Positions 50,946 through 61,083 of a stretch of 64,000 nucleotides of DNA are shown here, piece after piece (position 1 is the stretch's first letter; every line of letters begins with the position of its first letter). The position numbers and the translations under genes were made by a program. The DNA is from Drosophila persimilis (Eukaryota > Arthropoda > Insecta > Diptera > Drosophilidae): assembly GCF_003286085.1 (NCBI RefSeq), contig NW_020825706.1:3720001-3784000 (forward strand), read 5' to 3'. Below the pieces are notes generated by a model. It was not told the DNA's origin, made no database searches, and saw nothing but the letters and a program-made list of their open reading frames with translations.

Positions 50946-51095
50946 AACCAAGATTGCCTAAACCAAGAAATAAAAGTAGAAGGTAAGGCATTAATAAAAA
51001 TACATAATTGCAGTGTACAATTAAACGAATTCTTAATATCCAACTCAATACCATAATTTGCACAGAGCATATACATCAACAATAACGTAACAAAA
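50946..51095 (+). pseudogene. env: Envelope of copy B, continuation after element C
   Basis: About 150 bp match copy A env from 14773 on (DCLNQEIKVEGKALIKIHN), with an early stop near 51053 (ccataattt for ccagaattt). The sequence ends at aacaaaaa, exactly where copy A has aacaaaaattaaacc, because DINE copy 5 is inserted there. Confidence 0.85.
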
Positions 51096-52153
51096 ACGAG
51101 GGGGAACGTTGTGAGTTGCTGCGGACACCGCAACTCTACATTTATACCCGATACTAAGTCAGTATGGCTCTCCTCCGGCAGACGCCGCTAATATTAAACG
51201 ACACGACAAAGAGTGCGTGCGAGAGAGACAGAAAATCAGTCTGAGCGTGACGTCGGGCGCTGCATAGCCAATGCAAATTGATTTCTTGCTTTTGGCTACA
51301 AAAATTATCTGATCTGATCCAGATTCAGCAATCTGATAGTTATGGTCATTATCTATGATTCTGCGTTTTTAGTTTTCTCGAATGTGCAATATTGTGGATG
51401 CAACAGATTTTCGTCTTTTGCGTGGACGGAAGGGGGTGGGGCGAAATTTTGAGATGTACGTTTTATAGTGAGATCTAACAGAAGTGCGGATACCAAATTT
51501 GGTTACTATAGCCTTAATAGTGTCTGAGATTTGGGGATGCCCCACATTTTCGTCCTATGTGGGGGCGGAAGGGGGTGTGGCGAAATTTTGACACAAAACG
51601 AACCAAATACCAAATTTGGTTGCTGTGGCTCTTATAGGTTCTGAGATCCTTGAACTCATATTTTTTAATTGGCTAAACCGACCATGAAACCTGTGTGTTA
51701 GAGAGAGACAGAGCGAGAAAGAATGAAATTTTTTCTTGATTCTGGCTATATTAATTATACGATCTGGTTGAGATTTTACACTCTAGAACATATAGTCATC
51801 CTCTACGATTCAGCGTTTTTGGTTTTATCGTTCTTTAAAAATGTGGATGCCACAGATTTTCGCCCTTTGTGGGGGCGGAAGTGGGCGGGGCAAAGTTTTG
51901 AAATATTTTTGTAGCAGTGAAATATCACAGAAGTCTGGATCCAAAACATCGTTGCTCTAGCTCTAATAGTCTTTGAGCACTAGGTGCTGAAGGGGACGGA
52001 CAGACGGACATGGCTCAATCGACTCGGCTATTGATGCTGATCAAGAATATATATACTTTATGGGGTCGGAAACGATTCCTTCTGGACGTTACACACATCC
52101 ACTTTTACCACAAATCTAATATACCCCAATTCTCATTTTGAGTATCGGGTATA
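51096..52153 (+). mobile_element. DINE-1/mini-me-type element, copy 5
   Basis: ACGAGGGGG to GGGTATA, with 5' hairpin, inverted subterminal repeats and 3' palindrome (one changed base: ttctcattttgag). Its GGAC microsatellite is much shortened near 51990-52005. The middle block (ccttgaactcatattttttaattggctaaaccgacc) places it with copy 4 in the second subfamily. The right flank is not retrovirus sequence. Confidence 0.85.
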
Positions 52154-52625
52154 AAAAACGAAAAGAATGCACTGCTGCTGCTGCTTGTATGTGTATACAT
52201 ACTGTAAGTGCTATGTACCGCTGCTTGTGTTGACGAACCACCCTTTTGGCGAGATGTAAAACAACGGTTAAAACGGTGGGTAACCGTTTTATATACAATA
52301 TGTATATTAAATAAATAAATATGCTAATTTAAGATGCGTATGTATGTATATGTAAGATAAATACATATGTCTTGCCGTATGTATAGATCATGTCTTATTT
52401 TTGTTGGCAATATAATTAGTTAAATACGGAGACGCAGTGATTTATTTTATTTAATTATAAACTATGGAACGTTGAGCATGTACGGAAAAAACAACAAAGT
52501 AATTGCAAGAATATGACTTTATGATTGTTGTCAGCTGCTTGGATTGCGTTGCGATGTGTACATGTGCTTGTATGCATGTGCATATGTCAGCAACCAAAGC
52601 TCAGCTGGTAGCTGGGAGAGGTAGG
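52154..52625. other. Non-repeat-like intergenic DNA, no gene seen
   Basis: AT-rich DNA with (ctg)n near 52168, atgtatgtatatgtaag-type short repeats and no long open frame or TE motif. Composition differs from the surrounding elements and looks like ordinary fly non-coding DNA. Confidence 0.4.
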
Positions 52626-52665
52626 AATATTATATACACTGAATCGGAGGCTGAACGCAGGAGCT
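52626..52665 (+). promoter_or_regulatory. Candidate core promoter with TATA-like box
   Basis: aatattatatacact places a TATATA at 52631-52636. A start site would fall about 30 bp on, near the tcggaggctgaacgc segment, about 140 bp before the candidate ATG at 52800. An E-box cagctg lies upstream near 52602. Only sequence resemblance supports this. Confidence 0.3.
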
Positions 52666-52799
52666 AGCTCGGATCAAATTAAACCTTTGGAGAAGTAGGA
52701 GGCCACAACCGTTGACAGAACGAAGTATGGTTTAATTTGGAGCTAGAGCGAGAAATGAATACATATGTATGTACATATGCCACGGGAACTCGGGCTGGG

Positions 52800-53042
52800 A
52801 TGGAAAACTCGCAAAAAATCACTGCACTGGTGTTGGGCTTACTTATCTTGAACTTGGAGCGATCCGCTGACGCTGGCTGGGGTAAGCTTCTCATTATGGG
52901 GAAGGCGAAGATCCAGCTCGGAGGACCAATTTTTGTAGTGGGGCGGATCGAAAATCAATTCTCCAACATCAAAATCGTTGATCTAGTGAACCTCCTAGTA
53001 GACGTCTCAAGATATGTAAAAGATCGTTGTGTTTCGTGGTAG
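52800..53042 (+). CDS. Candidate small secreted protein or first exon of a host gene
   Basis: ATG 52800 opens MENSQKITALVLGLLILNL, a strong signal-peptide pattern with a likely cleavage after SADA. The frame stays open for 81 codons to a TAG at 53040-53042. At 52880 the sequence ctgggGTAAGC fits a splice donor. The mature coding part might therefore be only a few residues in this exon, the rest being intron. An in-frame ATG at 52755 would give a longer N-terminus without an obvious purpose. It lies in the only stretch without recognisable TE coding sequence, downstream of a TATA-like box. I do not recognise the protein. It could be a truncated, displaced host gene or chance. Confidence 0.35.
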   Translation: MENSQKITALVLGLLILNLERSADAGWGKLLIMGKAKIQLGGPIFVVGRIENQFSNIKIVDLVNLLVDVSRYVKDRCVSW

Positions 53043-53207
53043 ATATATGTCGCTGTGTATTTGTTCCGGGGGTCGCGCGGTAGATCGGCCGCTTGAATCA
53101 GGAGAGGAAGCGTAACTAACTTAAGCCTTATGATCTATGCTCTATGATGGCTTGAGCGCCGGGGGGTGGCCGGGTGCTTGGCAATTATTTGCTGCTAGCC
53201 TGAACTT
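53043..53207. other. Short unassigned segment ending in a repeated 30-mer
   Basis: No gene seen. It has a locally GC-rich patch (gccggggggtggccggg) and ends with ttggcaattatttgctgct-gcctgaact (about 53178-53207), also found at 33026-33054. Confidence 0.4.
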
Positions 53208-54279
53208 CTTCGGAGGTTTTGGGATGTAGAAAATTGCATCGAGCCAATAGTAAAGTCTACCGAAGAAGAGCTAGATTGTGAAGCACAATTTGTCCAGCAT
53301 TTCCGTCGATTACATAAAGGCGATTATTGTGTTCGTCTGCCAGCTAAATAAAATTTGGATCTCCTGGGAGAATCATACAATCAAGCGCTTCGTAGATTCC
53401 TGACCCTTGAGAGAAAGTGAGATCGTCGCCCTGATGTTAAATCTAAGTATGCAGCATTCATAAAGGAATAGCTTGATATGGGCCCTATGTCTCAGCTTCC
53501 TGCCCAGTCAATCAGCAACTGCCGTTATTTTTTGACTCACCATTGCGTCATGAAGAAAGATAGTTCTACGACCAAGCTTCGCGTCGTTTTTGATGGATCC
53601 GCTTCAACTTCATCTGGATATTCCCTGAACGACGTTTTAATGGCCGGTACTGTAATCCAACCCAAACTGTTCCATATTCTTGCTCGATTTCGGTCATATG
53701 CCGTTGCGATTACGATTACGCCGTGACTTCTATGTGGATGACTTGATATCTGGAGCCAGCTCTCCGGAAGAGGCTGTCCGAATTCGGGAGCAACCTGCTA
53801 GAATTTTGTCTAGAGGTCAGTTCAAATTGAGGAAATTGTGTTCGAACGTGCCTGATGTGCTGGATGGAGTTCCGGAAGACGACAAGGAAACATTTTTGAA
53901 GTTCGACGATGGCAGCAATGTGACTAAAACTTTAGGACTTGTTTGGGATCCAGTTTCAGATCAACTGTTATTTTCGTTCTCGGCCCTACAATCTTCTTCG
54001 AATTCCTGCAGTCGCTCTGTTTTGTCATCTATAGCGCGATTCTACGATCCTCTCGGACTAGATAGTTCCGTAATTTCTAAATCCAAAATCTTTCTCTAGC
54101 GTTTGTGCCAAAAAAAGTTGTTCTGGGATGAAAGCCACACTGAACACCGATTGGCAGGAAATATGCACCAGTTTTGGCCAGATTCGTCCAATTGAATTTC
54201 CTCCGCTTGTACTCCTTCCAGACTCTACGCTAGAAATTCACGGATTTTGCAATTCCAGCATCGAGGCTTATAGTGCATG
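53208..54279 (+). pseudogene. pol: BEL/Pao reverse transcriptase remnant, target of element E
   Basis: Decayed BEL pol beginning just before RT (CEAQFVQHFRRLHKGDYCV, with in-frame stops near 53348 and 53418), then YFLTHHCVMKKDSSTTKLRV, LNDVLMAGTVIQPKLFHIL. A deletion (near 53700) removes the RT palm core and leads to DFYVDDLISGASSPEEA, FKLRKLCSNVPDVL, LGLVWDPVSDQLLF and RFYDPLGL. The start of RNase H (IHGFCNSSIEAYSAC) ends exactly where the LTR of element E begins at 54280. It is related to but distinct from H and E. Confidence 0.8.
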
Positions 54280-54584
54280 TGTAGCGCCATTTGGATAATA
54301 ATAATTGTTATTAGGATAGTATTTCATGAAGTCTAGTGTAAGTTAGGCTAGGGCAAAGCGGGAGCGCAATAAAAGCTCGCTCTCTCGCTCTTGGCGAATT
54401 CGCCCCGCTTTGCCACCGTAGGTAAGGTAGGCACAGAAGAAATTGTTTAATATATGAAGGAAGTCGATAAAAATCCATGAAATCGAACGCATGCACTCCT
54501 TATTTTCGTCGTATTAAAATAAAAAATTGTAGTCACCCAAGTTGTTTCAGTATCGTTATTTAGAAAAACTATTCTAAAATTTCA
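54280..54584 (+). repeat. First LTR of element E
   Basis: TGTAGCGCCATTTGG to CTAAAATTTCA, 305 bp, with a ctcgctctctcgctc block and an aataaaaaattg poly(A)-type signal near 54520. It differs from the central LTR at four positions that I could count. Confidence 0.9.
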
Positions 54585-54602
54585 TGGCGCCCCCGGTCGG
54601 AC
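54585..54602 (+). promoter_or_regulatory. Primer binding site of element E, first unit
   Basis: TGGCGCCCCCGGTCGGAC begins directly after the LTR CA. In the second unit the site reads TGGCGCTCCGGGTGGAC (61389), with one base lost and two changed. Confidence 0.65.
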
Positions 54603-55431
54603 TTGCAATTTAAACGTATTAATTCAAGTGGAAGGCAAAAAGTGACAGTGACACAGTGGAGAAAAGATAAATAGCCAAAATCTATTATACATACATACAT
54701 GTACATGCATATGTGCTGCAGCTAAATTGCCAAATGGACCGCGACGTGTGTGCAAATAATTAAACAAACAAAACTAAAAATCACCGCGTCGGTCGTGCAA
54801 TACCCTGTCTGCAGCTATATACAAAAGGAGATCCAAGTGGAGCATCCAGTATAAGAAGAGGAGAGTACAGCACCTGGAATTTCCAATCTTGTCAAGAGGT
54901 ATTTGTGCAAAAAATTGAAAACTCGAGTGAAGACGAAAAGATTAAAAAACTCGCAATTATTGTCTTGTGCTGAAACAATTGCACCTCGCTTTCAATTCTT
55001 GGCACATACGTATGACATAATAGAGCTAGATTGCATGCTGTAGTTAGAGTTGAGCATATATATTAATACGTATATACATATGTACATCTAACCCTCTTGG
55101 ACGCAATAACTACACATATAACTCATTTTAAATGCAATCGCTGTCACCCGTGCATACGGGTGTCGGTGCATACGTATACACAACATCCATTCTTCAGAAC
55201 TGCAGCGGTGAAATTTTTCGTTTTCGCTTGTCACCAGTGCAGTTCGTTGCTATTCTTGTGTGGTTTTCGTGTACGCGCCAGCCAAGCGACGCTCTACCCT
55301 AAATTTTTCGGGTATATTGGTTTTACACCTCGTTTGGGTACAATTACCTATTATTTCATTGAGTGCCTCGGCATTAAATACGATTATTAGAAACGATCTT
55401 TCGCCTTCAGTTGCTTGTATTGAGAATCAAT
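54603..55431 (+). other. Leader of element E, first unit
   Basis: About 830 bp without a convincing gene. It contains acatacatacatgtacatgc-type short repeats and an open but featureless stretch at 55097-55390. Relative to the second unit it lacks a 27-bp segment after caaaaggagat (compare 61635-61662). Long untranslated leaders are usual in BEL elements. Confidence 0.6.
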
Positions 55432-57348
55432 ATGATCTCAAAAGCCAACAATATCGTCCTTGAAGAGCTGAAGAAAAAGCGCAGTTGCCGTGTCAAAGGC
55501 ATTCGTTTATTAGCGGACCGTTTAGAAGCGGGGGATATTCCGCTGGTATTGACGGAGCTCGAGTGCAGACTCGAAACGCTGATGCGTAGCATTGACACGG
55601 CAAGCGAACTTCAAGAGAAGATTGAAGATATAGACATTGACGATGAATTTGGAGTCGAGTTGGAAGAACTCTCAATTGTCACAAAGGCAAAATTAATGTC
55701 TCTCATTTGCGCATTAAAGACAGCTGATGAGACAATACCGGCAGTACCAGCTTATGGTGGCCCAACTCGTGCTCGCCTTCCGAAGTTAGCTCTGCCGCAG
55801 TTCAGCGGCAACTTTTCGGACTTTAAAAACTTCATAGGTTTATTTGAGACTCTAGTTCACAATGACCAAAGCATTCCAATTATCGAAAAGTTCAACCATT
55901 TGCTTTCGTGTCTCTCCGGTGAAGCGTTGGGAACAGTTAGGGCTTTCGAAGTAACCGAGACCAACTACGAGAAAGCAATGGCTAGCTTAAAACGGGTCTA
56001 CGATAATGATTGTCTGATCTTTAAAAATCACATTGATGCCCTATTTAGTCTTCCCAAAATGACCCAGCAATCAGCATCGTCCTTAAGGAACCTTATCTAT
56101 ACCGCCTCATCCATATATGGTTCGTTGTTGTCGATAGGCGATGATAAAAAGATCTCGAATGCGATGATTATTCATCTCGTCTTGAGCAGAGTCGATCCGG
56201 TGACCAAAGAGAAATGGGAAGAACAGCTCGATTATGACAAACTGCCACTTTGGACGGACTGTGAAAAGTTGCTTAATCGCAGACATCAGCATCTTTCGGC
56301 CGAAAGTTCGGAAAAACCAAAGCAGGAGCAGAAAGCTGTGCCAAGCAAGCCGCATAATCGGAGCTCATTCGCGTGTTCCACCGCGAATACCAAAAACCAA
56401 CAATGCAGCTACTGCAATGCGAAAGGCCATTTGTTGACAGATTGCAGTCCATTTGGTCGGCTGGCAGTAATGCAAAGGTTCGAATTCGCAAAAACTGCAT
56501 CCTTGTGCATCAATTGTCTGCAGCCAGGCCACTCTGTAGTACGATGCAAAGCTAAGAAGTGTCGAGTGTGTGGCTGCTCACACCATACCTTATTGCATAG
56601 GTACACAGTGGCGAATAAAAGTCTAGCGTTACCATCACCCCCAGAGAATTCTCCTCCTCCCAATCAGAATCAACCTTCCACTTGGCATGCTCTCCATGCG
56701 ACAGCTATGGATAGAGTTATTCTGGCTACGTCGATCGTAAGCGTCCGAACAAATAATGGTGAACATGTTTTGGCCCGAGCTCTGCTTGACTCGGGGTCTC
56801 AAACCAATTTTATAACTGAGGACTTAGCACAGCGCTTACAGATCCGTAGGGAGGAGTCGTGTATCAACTTGCTTGGTATTGGTGAATCCAATTCACAAGT
56901 CAAGAAAAAGATACACACGGTGGTGAAGTCGCGAATTACTGGTAGTGAGTTTTCGGTTGATTTCTGGATTCTAAGGTCCATTTCGGGGTATCACCCTGAT
57001 CAGACACTTAACGTGAGTGACTGGAAAATCCCGAAGAACTTACCACTTGCAGACCCATATTTCTTCAAGCCACAGAAGATAGATATGTTGATAGGTGCAG
57101 AAACATTTTTCGAACTTTTATCTGTTGGTCAGATTCGACAAGGTCCTGACTATCCAACTCTGCAGAAAACGCTTCTCGGCTGGATTGTGTCGGGCAGGTA
57201 CACTCCCAAGGTGACTGCCATCCAAGAAGCTAGGAATTGTTTGAGTTGTCGAGAGAAGTCAGTGATCCACATCGACAATACATTACAAAAGTTTTGGTCA
57301 CTGGAAAAGTCCGGGTCGCTGATGCGGATAGACAATTCCAGCTCATAG
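55432..57348 (+). CDS. gag: Gag and protease of element E, first unit
   Basis: ATG 55432 (MISKANNIVLEELKKKRSCR) is the first ATG of the frame. Domains: N-terminal helices, BEL gag core (LPKLALPQFSGNFSDFKNF) near residue 118, cysteine knuckles near 324-385 (CSYCNAKGHLLTDC; CINCLQPGHSVVRCK; CRVCGCSHHTLLH), aspartic protease near 450 (ALLDSGSQTNFIT), then LADPYFFKPQKIDMLIGAE and LGWIVSGRY. The frame ends at 57348 shortly after a deletion junction near 57300 that removes the RT fingers. Gag, knuckles and protease are uninterrupted. Confidence 0.9.
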   Translation: MISKANNIVLEELKKKRSCRVKGIRLLADRLEAGDIPLVLTELECRLETLMRSIDTASELQEKIEDIDIDDEFGVELEELSIVTKAKLMSLICALKTADETIPAVPAYGGPTRARLPKLALPQFSGNFSDFKNFIGLFETLVHNDQSIPIIEKFNHLLSCLSGEALGTVRAFEVTETNYEKAMASLKRVYDNDCLIFKNHIDALFSLPKMTQQSASSLRNLIYTASSIYGSLLSIGDDKKISNAMIIHLVLSRVDPVTKEKWEEQLDYDKLPLWTDCEKLLNRRHQHLSAESSEKPKQEQKAVPSKPHNRSSFACSTANTKNQQCSYCNAKGHLLTDCSPFGRLAVMQRFEFAKTASLCINCLQPGHSVVRCKAKKCRVCGCSHHTLLHRYTVANKSLALPSPPENSPPPNQNQPSTWHALHATAMDRVILATSIVSVRTNNGEHVLARALLDSGSQTNFITEDLAQRLQIRREESCINLLGIGESNSQVKKKIHTVVKSRITGSEFSVDFWILRSISGYHPDQTLNVSDWKIPKNLPLADPYFFKPQKIDMLIGAETFFELLSVGQIRQGPDYPTLQKTLLGWIVSGRYTPKVTAIQEARNCLSCREKSVIHIDNTLQKFWSLEKSGSLMRIDNSSS

Positions 57349-57590
57349 TGTGGAGAAGAGACCCGTCTGAGTCCTTGAGAATACACCAGCTCAACACCGT
57401 AACATATGGGACTGGACCAGCCCCATTTTTGGCTATTCGGTGTTTGAAGAGGTTGAGTGAGTCTGCAAAGCTCTCATTCCCTAAAGCTGCTGAAGTTATT
57501 GACTCCGACTTCTATGTCGATGACATGTTGACTGGTGCTGGTTGCGTAGAGGAGTTAAAGACAATTAAGTCTGATGTGGATAACGATCTC
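57300..57590 (+). pseudogene. pol: RT palm fragment of element E
   Basis: A frame shifted from gag carries FQLIVWRRDPSESLRIHQL, TVTYGTGPAPFLAIRCL and the catalytic FYVDDMLTGAGCVEEL. It is bounded by two deletions. The left one (near 57300) removes the RT N-terminus. The right one (near 57570) removes the thumb before the segment that resumes as ESTKALGISWLPHED. The YVDD box is kept but the enzyme cannot fold normally. Confidence 0.85.
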
Positions 57591-59031
57591 GGACTCAGAG
57601 TCAACTAAGGCGTTAGGAATATCGTGGCTGCCACACGAAGACGTCTTTAAGTTCCAAATTGACACGTTAGTTATGGGTCTCCGAGCGACAAAACGGAACA
57701 TATTATCGGTGACATCAAAGCTGTTTGACCCCCTTGGCTTGTTAAGTCCTTTAGTAATTAAGGGAAAGATCCTACTGCAGGAGCTTTGGCTCAACAAGCT
57801 AGATTGGGATGAGTCAATTCCAATGAACTTGGAAACAGCATGGAACTTATTAAAAGAATCCTTGGGTCAGTTGGAGAAGATTACCATACCTCGATTTGTG
57901 CATACTGATCCCATGTCATCGATTCAAGTACATGCCTTTGCCGATGCATCCATGAGAGCTTATGGAGCCTGCGTCTATATCCGTAGAAAGACTGCAGAAG
58001 GTTTCAAGGTCTCCTTGTTGACTGCAAAGTCGAAAGTAGCGCCACTCAAGACGAAAACGCTCCCAAGGCTTGAGTTATGTGCCGCTCACCTTCTATCAGA
58101 CCTTTGTCACCGAATCAAATCACTGCTCAAGGTTCCAATTGATAAAATGATATTCTGGTCAGATTCAGAAGTTACTCTTCATTGGATCAGATCCCACCCT
58201 TCGTTGTTGTCAACATTCGTTGCGAACCGAGTAGCGGAGATTCAAGAGTGGTCAAGTGAAGCTACGTGGCGGCATGTGCCAGCAAAACAGAACCCAGCAG
58301 ACATAGTTTCGAGAGGTTGTGACGTAGAGGAAATCGTGCAGTCGATCTGGTTTGGTGGACCAGAGTTCTTAAAGTTTGAAGAAGAGAGCTGGCCTAGAAA
58401 TCCACACATCGAGCTTTCCGAAGAAGAGATACAGATGGAAAGTCGGAAGAAATCGGTCGGACTGACCGTCGCGGCCAAGCCAAATTACTTAGTGGATGTA
58501 ATCGAGGGATACTCGTCGCACCTCAAACTGCTAAGAGAGTTCGTTTTCGTGTTCCGCTTCATCCGAAAATGCAAAGACAAAAGTCTCAACTTTGGAAAAA
58601 TTCCGTCATCCGTAGAATACGACGAGGCGTTTCTAAAAATAGTCGAAATAACACAGAAAAATAAGTCTCAAGAAGATATTGAAAGGGTTCGTAAAGGCAC
58701 CAAGTTAGGCCCCAGTCTTCAGCGCCTGAATCCCTTCATCCATGAAGAGGCTGGGACATTGTGCTCTTTTTCGTTGTTGCGAGTTGGGGGGCGACTAGTT
58801 AACGCTTCTATGTCATATAATGCCAAGTTTCCCTTGTTATTGACAAAACGCTCGCAGTTTGTGCACACATACGTTCGCTATCTGCATCAAACGAATTTTC
58901 ATGCCGGCCCACGAGCACTAGTGAGTATCCTTAGACAGCGCATTTGGATAGTGAATGCTCAGGCGGTCTGCAGGGCGACAGTTAGGTCGTGTATTCGTTG
59001 CTTTAAATGCAAGCCGCTACTCCAGACCCAA
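57574..59031 (+). pseudogene. pol: RNase H and integrase zinc finger of element E
   Basis: Open frame with KALGISWLPHEDVFKF, FDPLGLLSPLVIKGKI, LDWDESIPMNLETAW, RNase H (HAFADASMRAYGACVYI, LPRLELCAAHLLSDL, IFWSDSEVTLHWI, NPADIVSRGC), the linker (LLRVGGRLVNASMSYN) and integrase zinc finger (LHQTNFHAGPRALV ... CIRCFKCKP). At QTQ it is interrupted by DINE copy 6. Up to there no stop occurs. Confidence 0.9.
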
Positions 59032-60128
59032 ACGAGGGGGAACGTTGTGAGTTGCTGCGGACACCGCAACTCTACAGTTATACCCGATACTAAGTCAGTA
59101 TTCTTCAGCTCTCTTCCGGCAGACGGCGCTAATATTAAACGAAACGACAAAGAGTGCGTGCGAGAGAGACAGAAAATCAGTCTGAGCGTGACGTCGGGCG
59201 CTGCGTAGCCACTGAAAATTGTTTTTTCCTTTTCGGCTATAAAAATTATCCGATCTGATTTAATTTAGCAATCTGATAGATATGATCATTATCTATGATT
59301 CTGCGTTTTTAGTTTTCTTGTATCCTCAATATTATGGATGCAACAGGTTTTCGTTCTTTGTGGGGGCAGAAGGGGGTGGGGCCAAAAATCTGAGATAAAC
59401 GTTTTATAGTGACATCTAACAGAAGTGCGGATACCAAATTTTGTTACTCTAGCCTTAATAGTCTCTGAGATATGTGAAAATCCCCAGATTTACATCCTTT
59501 GCGGGGGCGGAAGGGGGTGTGGCGAAATTTTGAAACAAACTCGTCTCGGTCCGATATATTAGGAGTGTGGATACCAAATTTGGTTGCTCTAGCTTTTATA
59601 GTCTCTGAGATCTAGGCGCTAATGTTTTACTCTAAGCAAAGCCGGCTATGCTACGTGTGTGTTAGAGAGAGACAGGGCGAGAAAAAATGAAATTGTTTTC
59701 TTGATGCTGGCTATAATAATAATACGATCCAATTCAGATTCTGCAGTCTAAATAATATGGTCATTCGCTGCGATTCTGCGTTTTTGGTTTTCTTGTATCT
59801 TTAAAATTGTGGATGCCACAGATTTTCGCCCTTTGTGGGGGCGGAAGTGGGCGGGGCAAAGTTTTGAAATATTTCTGTAGCAGTGACATATCACAGAAGT
59901 CTGGATCCAAAACATCGTTGCTCTAGCTCTTATAGTCTGTGAGCATTAGGCGCTGAAGGGGACGGACAGACGGACGGACGGACAGACGGACGGACGGACA
60001 GACGGACAGACAGACATGGCTCAATCGACTCGGCTATTGATGCTGATCAAGAATATATATACGTTACACACATCCATTTTCACCACAAATCTAATATACC
60101 CCAATACTAATTTTGAGTATCGGGTATA
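59032..60128 (+). mobile_element. DINE-1/mini-me-type element, copy 6, inside integrase of E
   Basis: ACGAGGGGG to GGGTATA, first subfamily, with a long GGAC/AGAC microsatellite near 59958-60015 and a short deletion before the 3' end. Leaving out 59032-60128 joins CCCAA|ATGATGGGC and keeps integrase in frame, with an A|A joint and no target duplication, the same rule as copy 3. Confidence 0.85.
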
Positions 60129-61083
60129 ATGATGGGCAACTTACCCGCAGACCGGCTCCGTGCTCTCCGCCCATTTTCAGTCTATACGACTCTGAAAATT
60201 CGTAGAAGGCCCCCTTATATGTCCTACATAGCGTTATTTGTCTGTTTTGCGTCCAAGGCGGTTCATTTAGAAATTGTCTCCGATTTGACGACTAATTCCT
60301 TCTTGTTGGCATTCCAAAGGTTCGTCGGTCGTCGAGGATGTCCGCAACGCGTGAACTGCGACAACGCGACAAATTTCGTCGGAGCAAGTCGCCACTTCAG
60401 CGAACTGCGGAGGAAGATAGAGGCGGAAGCGGACGCGATACGCGAATTTGCGTCAAGAAGCGGGTGCGAGTTTGCCTTCATACCGCCTCGAGCACCGCAC
60501 ACGGGCGGACTTTGGGAGGCCGGTGTGAAGTCTGCCAAGGGCCTACTCCTACGGTCAGTCGGAAGCGCTCTCCTCACCGCAGAGGAGCTGGAGACCGTGC
60601 TGGTCGGGATCGACGGTAGTCAACTCGCGCCCGCTAGGACCCCTAAGCCCAGACCCAAGCGACGGAGACGCGCTGACTCCCGGGCACATGCTGACAGGCG
60701 GGCCGCTCATCGCACCCCCAGCACCCAGGAACCCGGACCAGGAGGGTCTGAGCTGCTTAAAGCGATGGCGGCTTGTCTCGTCAGCCAGGCAAATGTTCTG
60801 GCAGCGATGGTCCCGGGAGTATGTGCTGGGATTGCAAATAAGATGCAAGTGGCACCAGGAGGAGCCAAACATAAAGGAAGGCGACCTCGTAATCGTCTCC
60901 GAGGACAACCTGCCCCCTCAACAGTGGCTCCTCGGAAGGGTGGTCGGAACAACCGCCGGGCAGGACGGAAGGGTCAGAGTGGTCGACCTAAGGACGAGCA
61001 GCGGAGCCACGTTCAGGAGGCCAATCCACAAATTGGCGCTTCTGCCAATAGTTTGAAGCCTTCCAGGCCTTCAACGGGGCCGG
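60129..61083 (+). pseudogene. pol: Integrase core and C-terminus of element E, first unit
   Basis: Resumes with MGNLPADRLRALRPF. About ten codons containing the first catalytic segment (GVDYCGP in C) are missing before YTTLKIRRRPP, so the first Asp is lost. The second (VNCDNATNFVGA) and third (HTGGLWEAGVKSAKG) are present. A frameshift near 60610 moves the C-terminal domain to the frame 60688-61056 (MLTGGPLIAPPAP, PPQQWLLGRVVGTTAGQDG, HKLALLPIV). The Arg-rich alternative reading to 61088 is an out-of-frame artefact. The central LTR follows at 61084. Confidence 0.85.

Larger units (their letters stand above)
37789..51095 (+). mobile_element. 17.6/297/tom-like endogenous retrovirus, copy B (interrupted)
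   Basis: Same family as copy A: AGTGACATATC LTR, degenerate primer site, gag, protease, RT start, integrase and env. It lost a large internal block (rest of RT, RNase H and integrase zinc finger). Its env was split by BEL element C (42497-50945) and then by DINE copy 5 at 51096, beyond which no retrovirus sequence is found. Both copies share one frameshift in pol. Confidence 0.85.

Noticed and set aside
55097..55390. 97-codon frame upstream of gag in element E, also at 61927
   Set aside because: It uses no convincing ATG, has no domain, and its conservation between the two units is explained by the tandem duplication.
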